Positions 47,608 to 57,898 of a stretch of DNA of 64,000 nucleotides are shown one piece after another. The position numbers and the translations under genes were made by a program. Under the pieces are notes generated by a model. The model was given only the letters and a program-made list of their open reading frames with translations, had not been told where the DNA came from and ran no database searches. Location: positions 8,300,810 through 8,364,809 of the forward strand of contig NC_092051.1 in the NCBI RefSeq assembly GCF_003086295.3, written 5' to 3'. The DNA comes from Arachis hypogaea. Lineage: Eukaryota; Streptophyta; Magnoliopsida; Fabales; Fabaceae. Numbering within the stretch: position 1 is the stretch's first letter; each line of letters starts with the position of its first letter.

Positions 47608-47735
47608 GTTCTGAAAACCGAACCGGTCATCGAACCGCTCTAGCTACTGGTTCACTAGTTCATAGGTTCAACCGGTTTGACTGTGGTTGAACGAGAAAAA
47701 CCATTTTATAATAAAATAATAAATAAAATATAAAT
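47608..47735 (+). repeat. CCGGTT-rich repeat terminus, copy 1
   Basis: ggttctgaaaaccgaaccgg, followed by several ggttcaaccgg-type motifs and an aataataaataaa tract, aligns in the same orientation with 49,885-50,010. This style is common at ends of hAT-like elements in legumes. I could not find the matching inverted end. Confidence 0.55.
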
Positions 47736-49379
47736 AAACACATTAAAACATAATTATAGTCTAATATAAACTTTAGAATATCATCCATACTTAAAAATTA
47801 CCAGCAATCCAATAACAATATAATCCAGTTACAATATCACAGCAACCCACTCCAACCCGATAATCTCAACAAACAACAATTATTATTACAAAATTATGAG
47901 GGAATCAATTACAATAATTTAGATAAACTATATTTATCTTTCTAAATTCCCTAAGCTAGCTTTACTATATATATAGGGTTTACGGTTAATATATATAAAA
48001 TTGCAAAGATATTTAGATTCGATATTATTAGTCATTTGGGATTTTCATGAGATCAGCTTGACTTATTCCGTTGGATAACTTTTAGTAAGGTATAAATCCA
48101 AGTCAATATATGGAAATGCAAACCAAAAACTGAATGTTTGCAAAACATTTCATTGATCAAATGCTGAAACGCGGTGAGATCAAATAACAACCAGCAAGCA
48201 TCGCAAAGCAAACAATCATATTCATCTTGGAACAACACAACACAACCCTACCCTAATCATTTAATCAATCAATGCTTCAAAAATTAATCATGCTTCAAAA
48301 TTTTTTACAATAAAAAATAAAACCATTAAAAGATGTACTATCTTCTACATTCCAATCAAAGAAAATACGTAATATGTTATTTTTCAAAGGAAAAAATAGA
48401 AAATAAATGAGAGAAAGAGCAAGAGACTATTCCATGCCACTGTTTCACAGTAACTTCACAACTGTTTTATTTGCAAAACAAAGTAATTTACAACATGAAC
48501 TAATACTAGAAAGAAAATGAAAACTTTCATGGCCAACTAGATAGAATTGCTTGCATATTTAGAAAAGAGTAATCACCCAAATTTTGGTTCAAAAGAAACA
48601 ATTTGGTTTTCAAAAGTATATACATTGTTCTATCCGACATATCTCTAATAGAAAAGAAAAGAATAAACTACTCTACTTACTAGTTACTACCATATGTCAC
48701 AAAATTTGATACCTTCTATCTACCAATATGCAACAATACAAAGGCTATGGGATCAAAGGCATACAGATCACTACGACTTAGTGAGGAATATGAAGGAATA
48801 TATTCACACATCAACAAACAAAATTACTAGGATCAACAAACAAAATTTCGATACCCAATTTAAAAAAGAAACTAAAAAGTTAATTCCTAAAGTGGGTCAC
48901 AAGTTTTACATCCTTAATCATCACAGGACCAACCTCAGAGAGAAGGTCCAAGCATGGTGGTAGAATCTCTTTGGAAGCATGGATTGAGCCATACTAAACC
49001 AATAGGAGCAGTTTTAACATGGCAGGAGCAGTTTTACCATGGCAGGTTTTCATCTTCCACTCAATGAACAATTTATTAAATCAACAACAACAAAACACAA
49101 TATAACAATCAAAAGGTAGAGAACAACACCAAAACAATAATTTATCAAATTAACAAGTTAATAAGATCAATTAAAACTGAAAATCAAAATAACAAGAACA
49201 ATTAAAATTTTAAACTACAGCAAACCAACAACAAAATAAGAACTAGAAAACATACTAACCATGAAAACAACAATAAAAAAAAAACAATAACTAAATAATT
49301 AATACAAGAAAGAACAAGAAGAAGGAAAAAAAATCACCCTAGGATGGAGCAGTTCTGAAATTCAAACAGTACAGGGAGA
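47736..49379. other. Repeat-derived AT/CA-rich DNA
   Basis: Low-complexity sequence rich in caa and aac motifs. ORFs here (for example 89 codons at 48694) resemble nothing I know. Confidence 0.4.
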
Positions 49380-49860
49380 GGGAGGAGCTTTAAATCGCGA
49401 TAGAGATGGCTGAATGGAGGCTGAACAATGGCGGAACGGTGGCTGAAAGGCGGCAGAACAGAGGCTGAACAGAGGCTCGAACACGCGGCGTAGAGGACTG
49501 AACAGAGGGCTAAGCAGCTCGAACAAGGGTTGGCCAAAAAGGGCAGAACAAGGGTTGGCCAAAAAACAGAGGCAGAAGCTTGGCCAAAAAGGAGGCGGAT
49601 GCGCGGCGAACAAGGGCGACGTTGCGCCGAAGCTGTAGCAATGTGGACGGCGGCGGTGGCTGGACGTTGAGGAACGGCGACGAGAGAGGGCTGCTTCGGT
49701 GCTTCCTCCAAGCTGCGTTCAAGTTCTCTTCTCTGCGTTCTTCAGTGTGTTCGTTCAGAGGCCAGAGAGAGGGAAGTGAGGGAGTGAGGAGGAGCTCGAT
49801 GAGAGGAAGGAGGAGAGTGGCTGAGTGAGACTGTGAGAGAGGAGGGGCCAAGAAGGTGCT
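49380..49860. other. GC-rich island 1 within repeat unit
   Basis: Degenerate short repeats (gaacagaggctg, aagggttggccaaaaa) on a high-GC background, with overlapping ORFs on both strands that are biased simple sequence. It sits at the end of the block that starts with the CCGGTT-rich terminus at 47,608. Confidence 0.5.
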
Positions 49861-49884
49861 GCGCGTTTTGGTTACTGGTTAGGG

Positions 49885-50010
49885 TCAAGTTTCTGAGAAC
49901 CGGATCGGTCATCAAACCACTTTAGTTACTGGTTTACTGGTCCAACCGGTCTAACCGGTGGTTCAACTGAAAAAACCGTTTTAGAATAGAATAATAAATA
50001 AATTATAAAT
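49885..50010 (+). repeat. CCGGTT-rich repeat terminus, copy 2
   Basis: Direct-orientation relative of 47,608-47,735 (tctgagaaccggatcggtca, then tctaaccggtggttcaact and aataataaataaatt). It lies directly after GC-rich island 1. Confidence 0.55.
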
Positions 50011-50597
50011 ATGCAAATATTAAGTTGAGGGTATAAGGTAGTATGAAGTTTTTCTAATGGAGTGGTGAATTACTCTTAGGATTTTCCTTTTTTTATATTA
50101 AATGCAAAAATGCCAGATGAAAGCATGATACCAAGCAAGTACAATTCCTCATCAGTACACAAAATGTTAAAAGAAATATCTGACAAAAATAGGAAGAATA
50201 TCAAATGAATTATCATAAATCCAACTAAAAATAAACATAGTACTCGGATAAATAAATTTGATAACATTATTAATAACAAAGTTGGTAGTGGACTAGTGCT
50301 AGAAAGGATTCACCAAATGAAGGTGCATACAGGCTTTTAGAGACAATAGACTTGGATTTGTGCAGTAGCATTTTGGATGAGTTGCTTTGAAGACCATTTG
50401 GTAAAACTAAGCTTTGAATAGGTAAAATACAGGCTTCACCAAATGCTCATAACACACAGAAAGACAGTTTCTCAAGATACATAAATAAGTGCTCATAATA
50501 ATCATCTGAATCGGTATAAGGCAGGAAAAAATGACCATAAGTCTCTTTACCCAAGTCAAAATAAATAACCATATCTGAACTCAACAATCAGCATTCA

Positions 50598-50681
50598 GCA
50601 CCAAACATTACAAAATATTAACCAATAATCACACTAAACGCACCAAACATTACAAAATATTAACCAATAATCACACTAAAC
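50598..50681 (+). repeat. Perfect 42-bp tandem duplication
   Basis: The unit beginning gcaccaaacattacaaaata and ending tcacactaaac occurs at 50598-50639 and immediately again at 50640-50681 with no difference. That implies a recent event. Confidence 0.9.
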
Positions 50682-51429
50682 CTGCAACCAGCAATTACAA
50701 AACAGAAACAAACATTAGTACATTATAAAACATTCCAAAACAGTGATGACACTAAACCTGCATAGTAAATAATCTCAAAGACAATGATCACCAATATCCA
50801 GCAAATAAATAATAAATACACAACAACAATTTAGCAAATAAACAAGAACAAGACCTAAATAGAAAATCCAACAAATTAAGTCGCAGCAACCTAACAATTT
50901 GACAAATTAAAACAACAGCAGCCCAACAATTTAGCAAATTATCAACTTAACAAATTCAAGAACAGAAAATCACAACAAAACAAAAAAAATTAAAAGTAAC
51001 ATAAGAACACCAAGAACAATTAGCAAATTAACAAGTTCACAATAACAGTTAAAAAATTTACCAGAAGAACACTAATGCAAGTGGAATCATCATGCTAACA
51101 TGTTTTCTGCAAAGATGCTATTTGTACAGCTAAAATTTCCTAATTACTATGATCCAATTATTCTAATTTCACATGCAATCAACTTACTAAGTTTCTAAAA
51201 GCCAGAAATTATAAAACCAACCAGAAATATGGTTAAAGCATTTCATCAAACATGTTGAGTGCGGTAAAATTAAAACGAAATAAGAGAATTCAAAGCTTAA
51301 TTTCAATGTGATAGAGAAGAGAACATAGCTATTGTAACTTTAATTTAGTCTATGAAAAAAATCCAAACCACTACCAAATCAAATAATTACTTATTGTAAT
51401 AGAAATCAGAAGTTGCAGAGTTTGAAGAA

Positions 51430-51870
51430 GAGTATTGGTGTTGTGTGAGTGTATTGTCTGGTGGCGGGTTTAGGGAACTCACGGCGGGGACAAAAGAGAG
51501 CAGTTCGACGGCTGAGTGGAGCGCGCGGGTTGGCCGCAGAGTTTGAAGCAGAGCAACGTGGCTTCCAGACGAACGCGAACTCGAACGGTGAACAGCGAGT
51601 GAACGCGAACGGAGAACGCCGAGCGAACGCGAACGGCGAAGAACGCGAACGAAGACGCGAACGGCGAAGAACGCGAACGAAGACGCGAACGTGAACGGCA
51701 AACAAACGGCGACGGAAGCGCGGCTGAGCAGACAAAGACGACGGACGCCGAGCTCGAGGAAGCAACCGCGATCGGTGACAGCGAACAGGGGTTGAAGACT
51801 TGGAGCACGAGGGAAGCTAGATGACGGATGGCGAACTTTGAGTGCGACGGACGGCGGCAGTATGCCACTC
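51430..51870. other. GC-rich island 2 with gaacgcgaacg repeats
   Basis: Tandem degenerate repeats of gaacgcgaacg and acggcgaagaacg span about 51575-51700. All frames are open and encode Arg/Ser/Val-rich simple sequence, so the 80-129 codon ORFs are not credible genes. It mirrors the position of island 1 in the preceding unit, and lies about 300 bases before the p32-like gene start. Confidence 0.5.
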
Positions 51871-52184
51871 CTTGTGGCGGTGATGTAGGCTTACAGTGCT
51901 AGAGATTTCGAGAGCTAGAGTCAGAGACTCAGAGTGAAGAGTGCTATTAGGGTTAGGATTCCGGCGGAAACAGTGGTTCCGTTAGCCGGCGTTGTGGCAG
52001 GTGATGCCGGAATCGATGGGAAAATGAAATGGTGAGTCACGACTCACAAGTGGAATGTGGATTCTCTGGATTAGTTGGGCTTAAAATTAAGCTAAAAAAT
52101 AAGGCAAGCCCAATAGGCCCAAAAAATTCGAGAGTTTCAGAAAGTACAATTGAGGAAACAGAAACACAGAAAAGGAAGTGGGAG

Positions 52185-54127
52185 ATGGCGAAATCGGTGA
52201 GGAATCTCACCAAGGGACTCAAAGCTATTGAAGACTTGGAACTTCTCAAGCTCTTGAAATCCGAGATCAGTTTCGAACTTTCTTCTAATCCATTTCAGGT
52301 TCCCTCCCTTTTTTTCTTTTTCACTCTCAATTATTATGAATTAATCAATGAAACTGAAAAAAAATTACCTTCGTGTGTGCAGGGTGCCGAAACTGGTTCG
52401 TTAGGGGAATTCGTGGTGGACTATGATTCGCCACGGTCAAAAGACGTGGTTTTCCGGAGGAAACTCGATTCCGGTGAGGAAGTTGCAGTTTCTGCTCAAT
52501 TGGGTCCTCCTAACTATGATAATGACCTCGTTTTTCAAAGGAATGCTTTTGCCAAAGTGTGTGTGAAGAAGCCTTCATTCAGCTCCATTTTGCAGTTTGA
52601 TTGTCAGGTTTATCAAGTCGATGATAGGAGCTCTGAATTCAGCATTGATGGTGCTTATTATCTCAGATCATCCATGTCTTTGATTCCTTCCATTTACAAA
52701 GGCCCCTTCTTCAGGTAAAAGAAAATAAAATAAACCTATAACTGTTGCATTCACTCTTTACTTATTGGTTATTGATGTTTGCTATGTTTTAAGCTTTTGC
52801 AACAATGTTTATGCCTAGTTTTCCGAGTTTATGTCGGATGAAGTAGATGGTGTCTGTAGGTGTGTGTCACACGTGCTTGTTTATATTTTTCTTTCGGTAG
52901 TTGTAAAACAATTCCAAATGAGGAAAGGAAAAAGAAAAATCACCAACAAAATTTTATAGCAATAGGTGGGATTGGTTTTTTTATCAAATGACAGTTATTG
53001 TGTTGTATCATGTCTGCAGTGAGATTGTTAACATAATTGATTTAATCGAAGTATGACTAAATTTAGACTTAAGTTGTGAAGGTACTTTTTGTCATATATA
53101 AAACATGAAGACTCCAACATTTTGACCAATCTTCGTGAATCCCTAAGATGTACTTTGCCTTTTAGGTTGTGTTTGTTTCTGAGAACATGACAAGACAAGA
53201 TAATGAGAACAAGACACAAAGGACAGAGATACAAAAATTAGTATTTTTGTATTTTATTTTATTTGGTGATAAAATAGAACAAATTATGAAAATCTAATTT
53301 ATTCTCATTTTTTTCATAAAAAAAGAATTATGAAGAAAATATAATGCTAAAAAATATAATTATAAAAATAATGAAAAACAAAGTTATTTTTTTTGTTAGT
53401 GTCTCCGTGTCCTTCCTATCAGGATACAAAATACACTAATTTAATGTCTCTGGACGACAGGACATAATGTCTCTATTCATGTCTTATCTGCCAAACATAA
53501 TTTTGTGTCTGTTTTGTCTCAGTATCCTGTACCTGTAAACAAACCTGGCCTTATTTCTCATTGTCTTGAATAATATAATCAAAATACTTAAATCTCTTTA
53601 TACTTTTTCCAATGAAATCATGGTATTAAATCCTGAGCTCTCTGCCTAGCTATCTACACAATCATCAGTCTTTTATATACATTGGCTTCTTATATCAAGA
53701 TCTCTCTGCCTAGCTATCTATATAGGCTTCTACCTTTTTATACTTAGACTATCAATATACTAGTGTTTATTGTTTTTAGACTGTATTGCATGTTGTAAAC
53801 AATTCTTGTTGGCCTAGGTGTAATTTAGAGAGTTGAATTGGTTAGATCAGCTATTGGTTACAGTAGTAATTAGTAATTAGGCATTAGGTAATAGGTAATA
53901 GAAGCAACTTGATTTTGTTTACCAATAACACTTGCTCATTGTTCCTCTCTACATCCATGTGAAGCGAATTGGATAGCAAGTTGCAGGATGCACTCAAGGA
54001 ATACCTCATATCTAAAGGTATTGGAACAAGCCTCACCAATTTCATCCTCCACTATCTACACAATAAAGAGCAGCAGCAATATGTGAATTGGCTGAAAAAA
54101 GGTGAAGATTTTCTGACCAAAAACTGA
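52185..54127 (+). CDS. p32/MAM33 (mitochondrial glycoprotein) family protein
   Basis: Three exons, 52185-52298, 52383-52714 and 53965-54127, encode 202 residues with GT-AG junctions. The exon 3 acceptor is atgtgaag|C. Family hallmarks are ELLKLLKSEISFELSSNPFQ near the start, SLGEFVVDYDSPRSKDVVFR with SGEEVAVSAQLGPP in the middle, and a C-terminal helix pair (LDSKLQDALKEYLISKGI and YVNWLKKGEDFL). The family (human p32/C1QBP, yeast Mam33) forms acidic trimers, mostly in mitochondria. I chose the ATG at 52185. An in-frame ATG at 52029 would add 52 residues that look like leader rather than protein. With this start there is little transit peptide, which is unusual and leaves localisation uncertain. 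Intron 2 (1.25 kb) carries a MITE. The neighbour SEN54 is divergent. Confidence 0.85.
53164..53552. mobile_element. MITE-like element in intron 2 of the p32-like gene
   Basis: The left end gtttgtttctgagaacatga and the right end, read in reverse complement (gtttgtttacaggtacagga), form terminal inverted repeats. Internal motifs gacaagacaag/agacacaaagg and gacaggacataatgtctc are also partly mirrored. No clear target duplication was found. Confidence 0.5.
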
Positions 54128-54398
54128 GCCATCTAGTCCATTTTCTAGGAAAATTCTACATAGTTCTGCAGAGTTCCAATACTGTTAGTATTGTCACTTG
54201 TCATAGTAAAGGGAATTGTGTATCAAATGCTCAATTTGTTCTAATTATGTTGTCAATTCTTATAGCATTCACATAATGACACTGATGAATTTAGGTGGAG
54301 AATCATTTCTTACTTTTTAATTGTAATTTACTTTCAATCACTTTCTCACTGCAAACATAGAAGTGACCTGGTTTTAATTATCACTGCATAATCCACAT

Positions 54399-54399
<1 letters not shown>

Positions 54400-54435
<36 letters not shown>

Positions 54436-54439
54436 GTAA
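54400..54439. repeat. T35 micro-insertion with 10-bp duplication
   Basis: T35 followed by GGTAA is bordered by two copies of aatccacatg (54390-54399 and 54440-54449). On the minus strand it reads TTACC plus A35. Confidence 0.65.
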
Positions 54440-54449
54440 AATCCACATG

Positions 54450-56069
54450 GTTTTGAATCACTTCACTATATCAACTTTTATGATAATGGGTACATGTTGT
54501 GACAAAGCAAATGTTAAGAGAGGTCCATGGTTTTCTAATGAAGATGCACAAGAAATTAAATTGAAGAAAAGAACACAAACCCAAAATTGAAACAAGTAGT
54601 TGTATGGAGCTGAATATATTAAACTAAAATCCGGCTTGGACTTTAATTGATTAAAACTATGGGGGCTAAAAGATAATTAATAATTTTAAAGAAGCTGATT
54701 ACCAAATTCAAGCTTTATTGATGCAGGGATCAAAACGTAATTTTCTTTTTCCTATTTTGAATTCATACTGTGCTTATGGATTTCTAGATAAAGCTGTATC
54801 TTTCTTTTTTTTTTTTTAATGGGCCGGCATAGACTTGTTAAAAGGCAGCGTTATGTGAGGGCTAATAAAATTCTTAAGACATCTTCTATGACTACATATT
54901 TTTCTTTTTTTTTTTTTTTGGTCAAAATTCTTTCTTTGAGGAAACATTGCTCCACTTTATGACCAGATTCATTCTTGTTTTTTTTTTTTTTTTTTTTGGG
55001 GGGGGGGGGTGTTTTGGTACACACATATATAATTTTAATGTAATAGGACTAGTCTATTGACTATTATTAAAATATAGGGCCCAAATGAATAAAATGCATC
55101 TATTATTAAATTAAAAAAAAAATCACGTTGACCACCTTTAAATAAAAGAGATCAATTTAGTTTGAGTTTTGTAACTGTGAATCAAATTAATAGTGTCGAT
55201 ACAAAATTTATGATCAAATTGAGGTTTGAAAACAAAGGATCAAAATTGAATACAGGATAAAAATTTATTGTTATCTCAACAGCAAAACATGTCTTTTTTT
55301 TTCATATAAAATATCATGTTTTTAAATTTGAGTCTTACTAAGTGTCATTGTTAGGAATATCATAAATAAAAAACATATAGTGTTAAATTTTTGTAGCAAA
55401 CCTTCTCATTTTGTGCTTTATTTCTTGCCAACATTATTTTTTTATATTAAGACGTGCAAGAATGAATCTTGTAATTAAACTCCAGTAACGCATGTATCTT
55501 GCATCATAAATCAATAAATTAATGTCCAACGCATGTATCTTGCATCATAAATCAATAAATTAATGTGAAACCTCTTATGGAACAACTTCAAAGGATGTCC
55601 ACTTGCTCTTCTTCAATAACACAAAATGTCTTGGTAGGTTGACAATTTTGGAAGGTTTCAGACATTCCCAGATTTTATTGTTTTATTTTAATATATATTT
55701 TAAAACAGTACTGTTAGGAAGACAAAAAAAAAATTCAAAATTTATCTTATTTAGCGACAATTAATAAATATAAAATAAGACAAGCTATGACTGTTTTGGC
55801 TAATTTTCTTTGGTTATCAAATATTTTCGATTTCCAAAATGTTATTTGTACATCAAAAGTAGTCACCATGTATTTGTATATAAATACATATATTATTTAG
55901 TTTTTTTTCAATATGTATTTTGTATTCAAATATGTATTTTATATTAATTATTAATTTTAGTGGCTGACTTTAGTGTACACATAGCATAGTTATATTTATT
56001 TTGATCTTTATTATTTGAATGAGTGGTTGAGGGTGGCTTAATTGAAGTTACTGAGGAGTTGTTAATTAA
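54450..56069. other. AT-rich intergenic DNA
   Basis: No gene is seen. T-runs occur near 54,806 and 54,905 (the latter followed by GGTCAAAA), and a T-run plus G-run near 54,979-55,010. A 41-bp-period duplication starting acgcatgtatcttgcatcat lies at 55488-55528 and 55529-55566. Confidence 0.55.
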
Positions 56070-56320
56070 AGAGTGAATACCCCATCCGGCCCCTGACAAT
56101 TATCTCGAAAGGACAACAAGGCCCTCAAGAAAAAAAAACACCCAAATCCGGCCCCTGATAATTTTTTTTTTGGCACAGGGACCTCGTTGTTCTTTCGAAG
56201 TAATTGTCAGGGGTCGAGTTGGAGTTTTTTTTTTGTCAGGGGCCGGATTGGAGTTTTTTTTTGTCAGGAACCTCGTTGTTTTTCGAGGTAATTGTCAGGG
56301 CTGATTTGGGTTTTATTCTT
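56070..56320. mobile_element. Foldback MITE, relative of 20,602-20,870
   Basis: It opens gtgaataccccatccggccc with ctgacaattatctcgaaagg and closes with inverted forms (cgaggtaattgtcaggg). The right half contains two further tgtcaggggccggattgg-like units, so the arm is partly multiplied. It has the same family layout as the element at 20,602. Confidence 0.65.
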
Positions 56321-56833
56321 AATTTAAATGATCTCAGGGGAATATAGGATTAAGGGTGTTTTTTAAAATTTGAGTAATTGACTATAACCCCCCTCAAAAC
56401 ATTGAATTGTTGGTTCTATTTGATTATTTTAACACTATAAGTTGTGGGAAACACTAAACAGGAGGTTGTTATTAATTATTATGTTATCATCTAACTACAT
56501 ATTTAAATTCACTAGAGATGCATGTAATTCAAAAAAAAAATATCGACTAGATATTTTAAATAGATAATTATTTGTAAGAACTATTACATTTAAAAAATAG
56601 ACAATGAATTTCTATAATTAATAAGTATTTGCATAAGTTTGTCATTGCTGTATATTTTTTTTATAATATATTAATATATAATTAATAACTCCATTTTTAA
56701 ATTCACTCCTTCAAGAAAATACTCAATCATTTTTTTTTTGTTTATATTAACTATAAAATTGTTATCCACGAAATATTGTTGATTATGTGTTCACTAGTTT
56801 TTTAATATAGACAAACAAACATTTAAGGTTTGG

Positions 56834-56875
<42 letters not shown>

Positions 56876-57077
56876 AGTTACATTTTCAAAATGCAAGTAC
56901 CACACTATTCATTTTAAAGAATATTAGAGTGCTCTGCCTCTGTCAATGAGCTGGTGTTTCAAAAGTTATGCTATAGTTAATAAAATTCATTTTTCTCTAT
57001 TAGTGTTTTATTAATTATACTTACAGGACACATATTGAAAATATCAAAATATTTAAAGCAATTTTTTTAATAAAATG
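56321..57077. other. AT-rich DNA with a TA microsatellite
   Basis: A TA run lies at about 56839-56873. Nothing else is recognised. Confidence 0.6.
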
Positions 57078-57435
57078 ATTTAGTAAATAGTATTTAAAAA
57101 ATCACTTGTTATTAAAAAAAACTTTTTATTTTATATTTAATAAATTAAAAAATTATGTTATTTATGTTTATAATTTTTAAAAAATAAAAATATTTTTAAA
57201 AAATCTAACGTCAAATTTTTTAAAACTTATTACAATTATAAATTTTAATATAATTTTATATATTAATTAATATTTAAATTTAATTTTTATATTAAAATTT
57301 ATTATAATATTTTTAAATTTTAAAAATTATTTTACTAATTATATTATTATTGTTTATATTTATTAAAAATAATTTTAATTTAATTTAACAAATATAAATA
57401 TTATAACTTTTAAAAAATTGTCCTTTGAAAATTAA
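57078..57435. mobile_element. AT-rich MITE, inverted partner of 17,705-18,105
   Basis: Its reverse complement follows the element at 17,705 closely (ttataatatttatatttgtt, then aaataatttttaaaatttaa). It lies about 400 bases upstream of the Ca2+-ATPase promoter. Confidence 0.55.
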
Positions 57436-57831
57436 TTTTTTTTCATTTATTTAAAAAAAAATGATGAATAGGTCTTTGATTTTTTTGGCTCATAGACATT
57501 AAATCTTTGAAAATACATCTAAATCTCTAACATTTTCAATATCTAGATACATCGACGTTTATTTAAATCTTAAAGTCAACAACTGCTATACTATACTGAT
57601 CTGAGCGATATTCAGATGATCAAATAGTCAGATATATATCTGAAAGAGTTTTTAAAATAAGACAAATTAAATATAAAGATCCAGATGTTTAAATTAAAAA
57701 AAATAAATATATTTTTAAATATTCATAATGCTCAAGGACGTTTTTGTCCAACTCTCTACTTTTTATAAATGGAAAGTTTTAGCAATCAAAGGGAGAGAAA
57801 AACATGTGTTGGGCTTTGTTTTATTTTGTAG

Positions 57832-57838
57832 TATAAAA
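57832..57838 (+). promoter_or_regulatory. TATA box of the Ca2+-ATPase gene
   Basis: TATAAAA lies 67 bases upstream of the start codon, giving a very short leader of roughly 35 bases. Confidence 0.65.
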
Positions 57839-57898
57839 GGACAAAAATACGTAGAGAGTCCCTGAAAAACCCTCTCTGAATCTATCTGAGCCACCACC

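Noticed and set aside
49334..49851. Overlapping ORFs of 82-125 codons on both strands
   Set aside because: The sequence is GC-rich and repetitive, so stops are rare by chance; the compositions are biased and no domain is visible.
51387..51868. Four overlapping ORFs of 81-129 codons
   Set aside because: They are Arg/Ser/Val-rich products of the gaacgcgaacg repeats in several frames, not genes.
52029..52184. Upstream in-frame ATG of the p32-like gene
   Set aside because: The added residues do not resemble the family or a mitochondrial transit peptide and overlap likely leader sequence.
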